From Acidobacteriota bacterium (GTDB taxonomy: Bacteria; Acidobacteriota; UBA890; WLXD01), in the NCBI GenBank assembly GCA_022571615.1, contig JACZXM010000146.1, forward strand, positions 1 through 7,205: DNA of 7,205 bases. Reading direction: 5' to 3'. The position numbers and the translations under genes were made by a program. The notes beneath the pieces were generated by a model. That model saw only the letters and a program-made list of their open reading frames with translations. It ran no database searches and was not told the origin of the DNA. This document shows positions 5,650-7,205 of this stretch, piece after piece. Every line of letters begins with the position of its first letter. Within the stretch, counting starts at the first letter, position 1.

Positions 5650-7205
5650 ATGGCCCGGCCCACGCACTTGTCATTGCTCGCTGTCCTGTCCATCGCGTTG
5701 ATCGCCGGCCCGGGAGCGCTCGTGGGCCAGCAGGAAAAGCTCCCGAGGTTGCTGTTGACCAACGCCCTGGTGGTGGACGGTACCGGAGCGCCGGCCCGCC
5801 ACGCCGACGTGCTCATTGAAGGGGAGCGCATCGCCGCCATCGAATCTCCCGGCACCATCGAGCTTGGTGGCACCTTCGCCGTGGAGGACCTCGCCGGCCT
5901 GGTTCTGGCCCCCGGTTTCATCGATATCCACAACCATTCCACCAACCGGATCCAGGGCGACCCCGCTGCGACCACGCAGGTCGCCCAGGGCGTGACGACG
6001 ATCGTGGTCGGGGCCGACGGCAGCTCGCCGTGGCCGATTGCCGAGTACCTCGGTCGCATCGAGACCATCGGCCCGGCGCTCAACGTCGCCACCCTCGTGG
6101 GCCACGGCACCGTTCGCACCCAGGTCCTTGGCGATGATTACCGGCGCCAGGCGAGCTCTGAACAGGTAGCTGCAATGGAGCGTCTGGTGCGCCGCGGCAT
6201 GGAGGAGGGGGCATTCGGGCTCTCGAGCGGCCTGGAGTATGACCCCGGTTTTTACTCCAGCACGGAGGAGCTGATCGATCTGTGCCGGGTCGCCGCCCAG
6301 TACGGGGGCTTCTATATGTCGCACATGCGCGACGAGGAAGAAGGCGTGCTGGGGGCGATCGCCGAGGCAATCCGGATCGGTGCCGCCACCGGGATTCCGA
6401 TCCAGATCTCACACATCAAGATGGGCAACGCCTCGGTCTGGGGCAAGGCGGCCGACGCGCTGGCGCTCATCGAGCAGGCCAACGAGCGTGGGATCGATGT
6501 CAGCGCCGACCAGTACCCCTATGCCGCCTGGCAGTCGGGGTTGGGAATCATCGTGAGCTCACGACGCTTCAGCGATCCCGCACAGGTCGCTCAGGGCCTG
6601 GCCGACGCCGGTGGCGCCCAACGGCTCCAGATCACCAGCTACGAGCACGACGCCACGACCAACGGGATGCGCCTGAGCGAGATCGCCACCCGTGAGGGCA
6701 AGACCGATGTCGAGATGTACATCGAGATGATGCGCAACGGCGGTGCCGAGATCATCGGCCACACGATGAACGAGGACGACGTCGCCGCCTTCATGGTCAG
6801 CCCGCGGGTAATGACGGCGTCGGACGGTGGCATCAGCAGCTCCCATCCCCGCGGGGCTGGTGCCTTTGCGCGCGTGCTCGGCCATTACAGCCGAGAGCTC
6901 GGCTTGCTGAGCCTGGAGCGCGCCGTGCAGCGGGCGAACACCTCCCTCGACGCCGATCGTGGGAAGGTTGCGCCGTCCGAACTCAGACGCCACGGCAACG
7001 CCGTGGTCTTGTTTGAAGCCGGTGATGTTGCCGATGAGCGCCCCGCTGTCGGCGTTGATGACTTTGATCTCCGTCCCATGGGAGACGTAGACGCGCCGCG
7101 CGGACGAATCAACCGTAATGTAGTCAAAATACTCGCGGGTACTACCCTCAGCCGCGCCGAATGGGTATTTGTTGAGCTGATGGTAGCCGCCCGTCTCCAC
7201 CATGG
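5650..7205 (+). CDS. Exported N-acyl-D-amino-acid deacylase (D-aminoacylase, amidohydrolase fold); family match ends near 6950
   Basis: Hydrolyses the amide of N-acyl-D-amino acids to a carboxylate and a free D-amino acid; zinc enzyme of the amidohydrolase superfamily. Residues 1-26 form a signal peptide (basic start, hydrophobic core 7-19, likely cleavage near ALVG-Q), so it acts outside the cytoplasm. Metal and catalytic motifs: FIDIHNHS (H94, H96), NVATLVGHGTVR (145-156), FGLSSGLEY (189-197), SHMRDE (H225), ISHIKM (H255), TASDGG (D392, catalytic Asp position), and SSHPRGAGAFARVLGHY (397-413). At the position of the metal-ligand Cys of the best-studied D-aminoacylases the sequence reads VVGADGSS (Asp123), a variant I believe occurs in other family members. 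The family normally runs to ~500-550 residues with a C-terminal beta domain. Here the match stops after GLLSLERAVQR (418-428), and the frame continues open to the window end over sequence that belongs to an opposite-strand gene. Treat 5650 to about 6950 as the real gene and the rest as read-through past a breakpoint. Confidence 0.88.
   Translation, partial: MARPTHLSLLAVLSIALIAGPGALVGQQEKLPRLLLTNALVVDGTGAPARHADVLIEGERIAAIESPGTIELGGTFAVEDLAGLVLAPGFIDIHNHSTNRIQGDPAATTQVAQGVTTIVVGADGSSPWPIAEYLGRIETIGPALNVATLVGHGTVRTQVLGDDYRRQASSEQVAAMERLVRRGMEEGAFGLSSGLEYDPGFYSSTEELIDLCRVAAQYGGFYMSHMRDEEEGVLGAIAEAIRIGAATGIPIQISHIKMGNASVWGKAADALALIEQANERGIDVSADQYPYAAWQSGLGIIVSSRRFSDPAQVAQGLADAGGAQRLQITSYEHDATTNGMRLSEIATREGKTDVEMYIEMMRNGGAEIIGHTMNEDDVAAFMVSPRVMTASDGGISSSHPRGAGAFARVLGHYSRELGLLSLERAVQRANTSLDADRGKVAPSELRRHGNAVVLFEAGDVADERPAVGVDDFDLRPMGDVDAPRGRINRNVVKILAGTTLSRAEWVFVELMVAARLHH
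6946..6972. other. Breakpoint between deacylase and beta-propeller gene fragments
   Basis: The plus-strand deacylase stops resembling its family after residue ~428-433 (about 6934-6950), and the minus-strand beta-propeller stops resembling its family at ~6973. Both genes run toward this point, neither has a stop codon near it, and each lacks its C-terminal part. No insertion-sequence ends, direct repeats or integrase are visible around it. Confidence 0.65.
6973..7205 (-). pseudogene. YncE/YVTN-type beta-propeller protein, N-terminal fragment
   Basis: Reading leftward from the edge, the first visible Met (7203) gives a protein with GYHQLNKYPFG, then REYFDYITVDSSARRVYVSH, GTEIKVINADSGALIGNI, and DHGVAVASEFGR, ending at 6973. 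This is the typical first blade of YncE-like YVTN-repeat beta-propellers (D-Y-x-T-V-D-x(3)-R-R-x-Y-V-S-H-G, then V-x-D-x-D-x-G). The expected continuation and the remaining blades are missing: left of about 6972 the strand is antisense to the deacylase. The Met at 7203 is probably internal, since such proteins usually begin with a signal peptide, which would lie beyond the edge. Hand-counted GC for 6961-7200 is 144/240 (60%), below the 70% of the adjacent 180 bp. The fragment is either a truncated gene or a piece joined by misassembly. Confidence 0.7.

Noticed and set aside
6559..7203. Minus-strand 214-codon frame as a complete protein
   Set aside because: Only the first ~77 codons (7203 to 6973) look like a beta-propeller. 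The rest is the antisense of the deacylase core, so the full-length product is an artefact of the breakpoint.
1..7205. CRISPR array, tRNA, rRNA, insertion sequence, toxin-antitoxin or phage genes
   Set aside because: No regularly spaced repeats, no tRNA- or rRNA-like segments, no transposase or integrase motifs and no terminal inverted repeats were found. Nearly all bases are in coding frames with metabolic functions.

Overview
The window is GC-rich bacterial DNA (about 70% GC where I counted, 6781-6960). It holds one very large minus-strand gene, one divergent plus-strand gene and a fragment of a third gene at the right edge. Codon use and gene families fit a respiring, quinone-using, high-GC environmental bacterium (for example Acidobacteriota, Myxococcota or Gemmatimonadota), but nothing here fixes the lineage.

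Region 1 (1-5526, minus strand) is a single uninterrupted reading frame of 1842 codons that runs off the left edge. I translated it end to end and found no stop. In order, it encodes a FixC-like FAD domain of electron-transfer-flavoprotein:quinone oxidoreductase (ETF-QO), an unrecognised linker with one hydrophobic segment, a FixX-like 4Fe-4S ferredoxin domain, an Arg/Glu/Ala-rich helical stretch, a degenerate acyl-CoA dehydrogenase (ACAD) domain without the usual catalytic Glu, another helical linker, and a second ACAD domain with the family signatures intact. The last domain is cut by the window edge before its C-terminal helical bundle. This ACAD/ETF-QO fusion is the most unusual object in the window: it puts both ends of a normally multi-protein route (acyl-CoA to ACAD to ETF to ETF-QO to quinone) on one chain. 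The long plus-strand open frames across 1-5500 are antisense shadows.

Region 2 (5527-5649) is a 123-bp divergent intergenic region. It has a good Shine-Dalgarno for the rightward gene and three short palindromes near the leftward start.

Region 3 (from 5650, plus strand) encodes an exported N-acyl-D-amino-acid deacylase (D-aminoacylase, amidohydrolase fold) with most metal and catalytic residues visible. Its family resemblance stops near 6950, although the frame stays open to the edge.

Region 4 (about 6973-7205, minus strand) matches the N-terminal part of a YncE/YVTN-type beta-propeller protein. It loses its family resemblance at the same place, coming from the other side. Two convergent genes of different families are thus each cut within about 30 bp of the same point, and hand-counted GC drops there from 70% to 60%. 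This is a breakpoint: either a genomic rearrangement or an assembly chimera about 240 bp from the end.

If the divergent pair is functional, a speculative link is that the exported deacylase releases an acyl group and a D-amino acid, and the acyl group, once activated to a CoA thioester, could feed the ACAD fusion.
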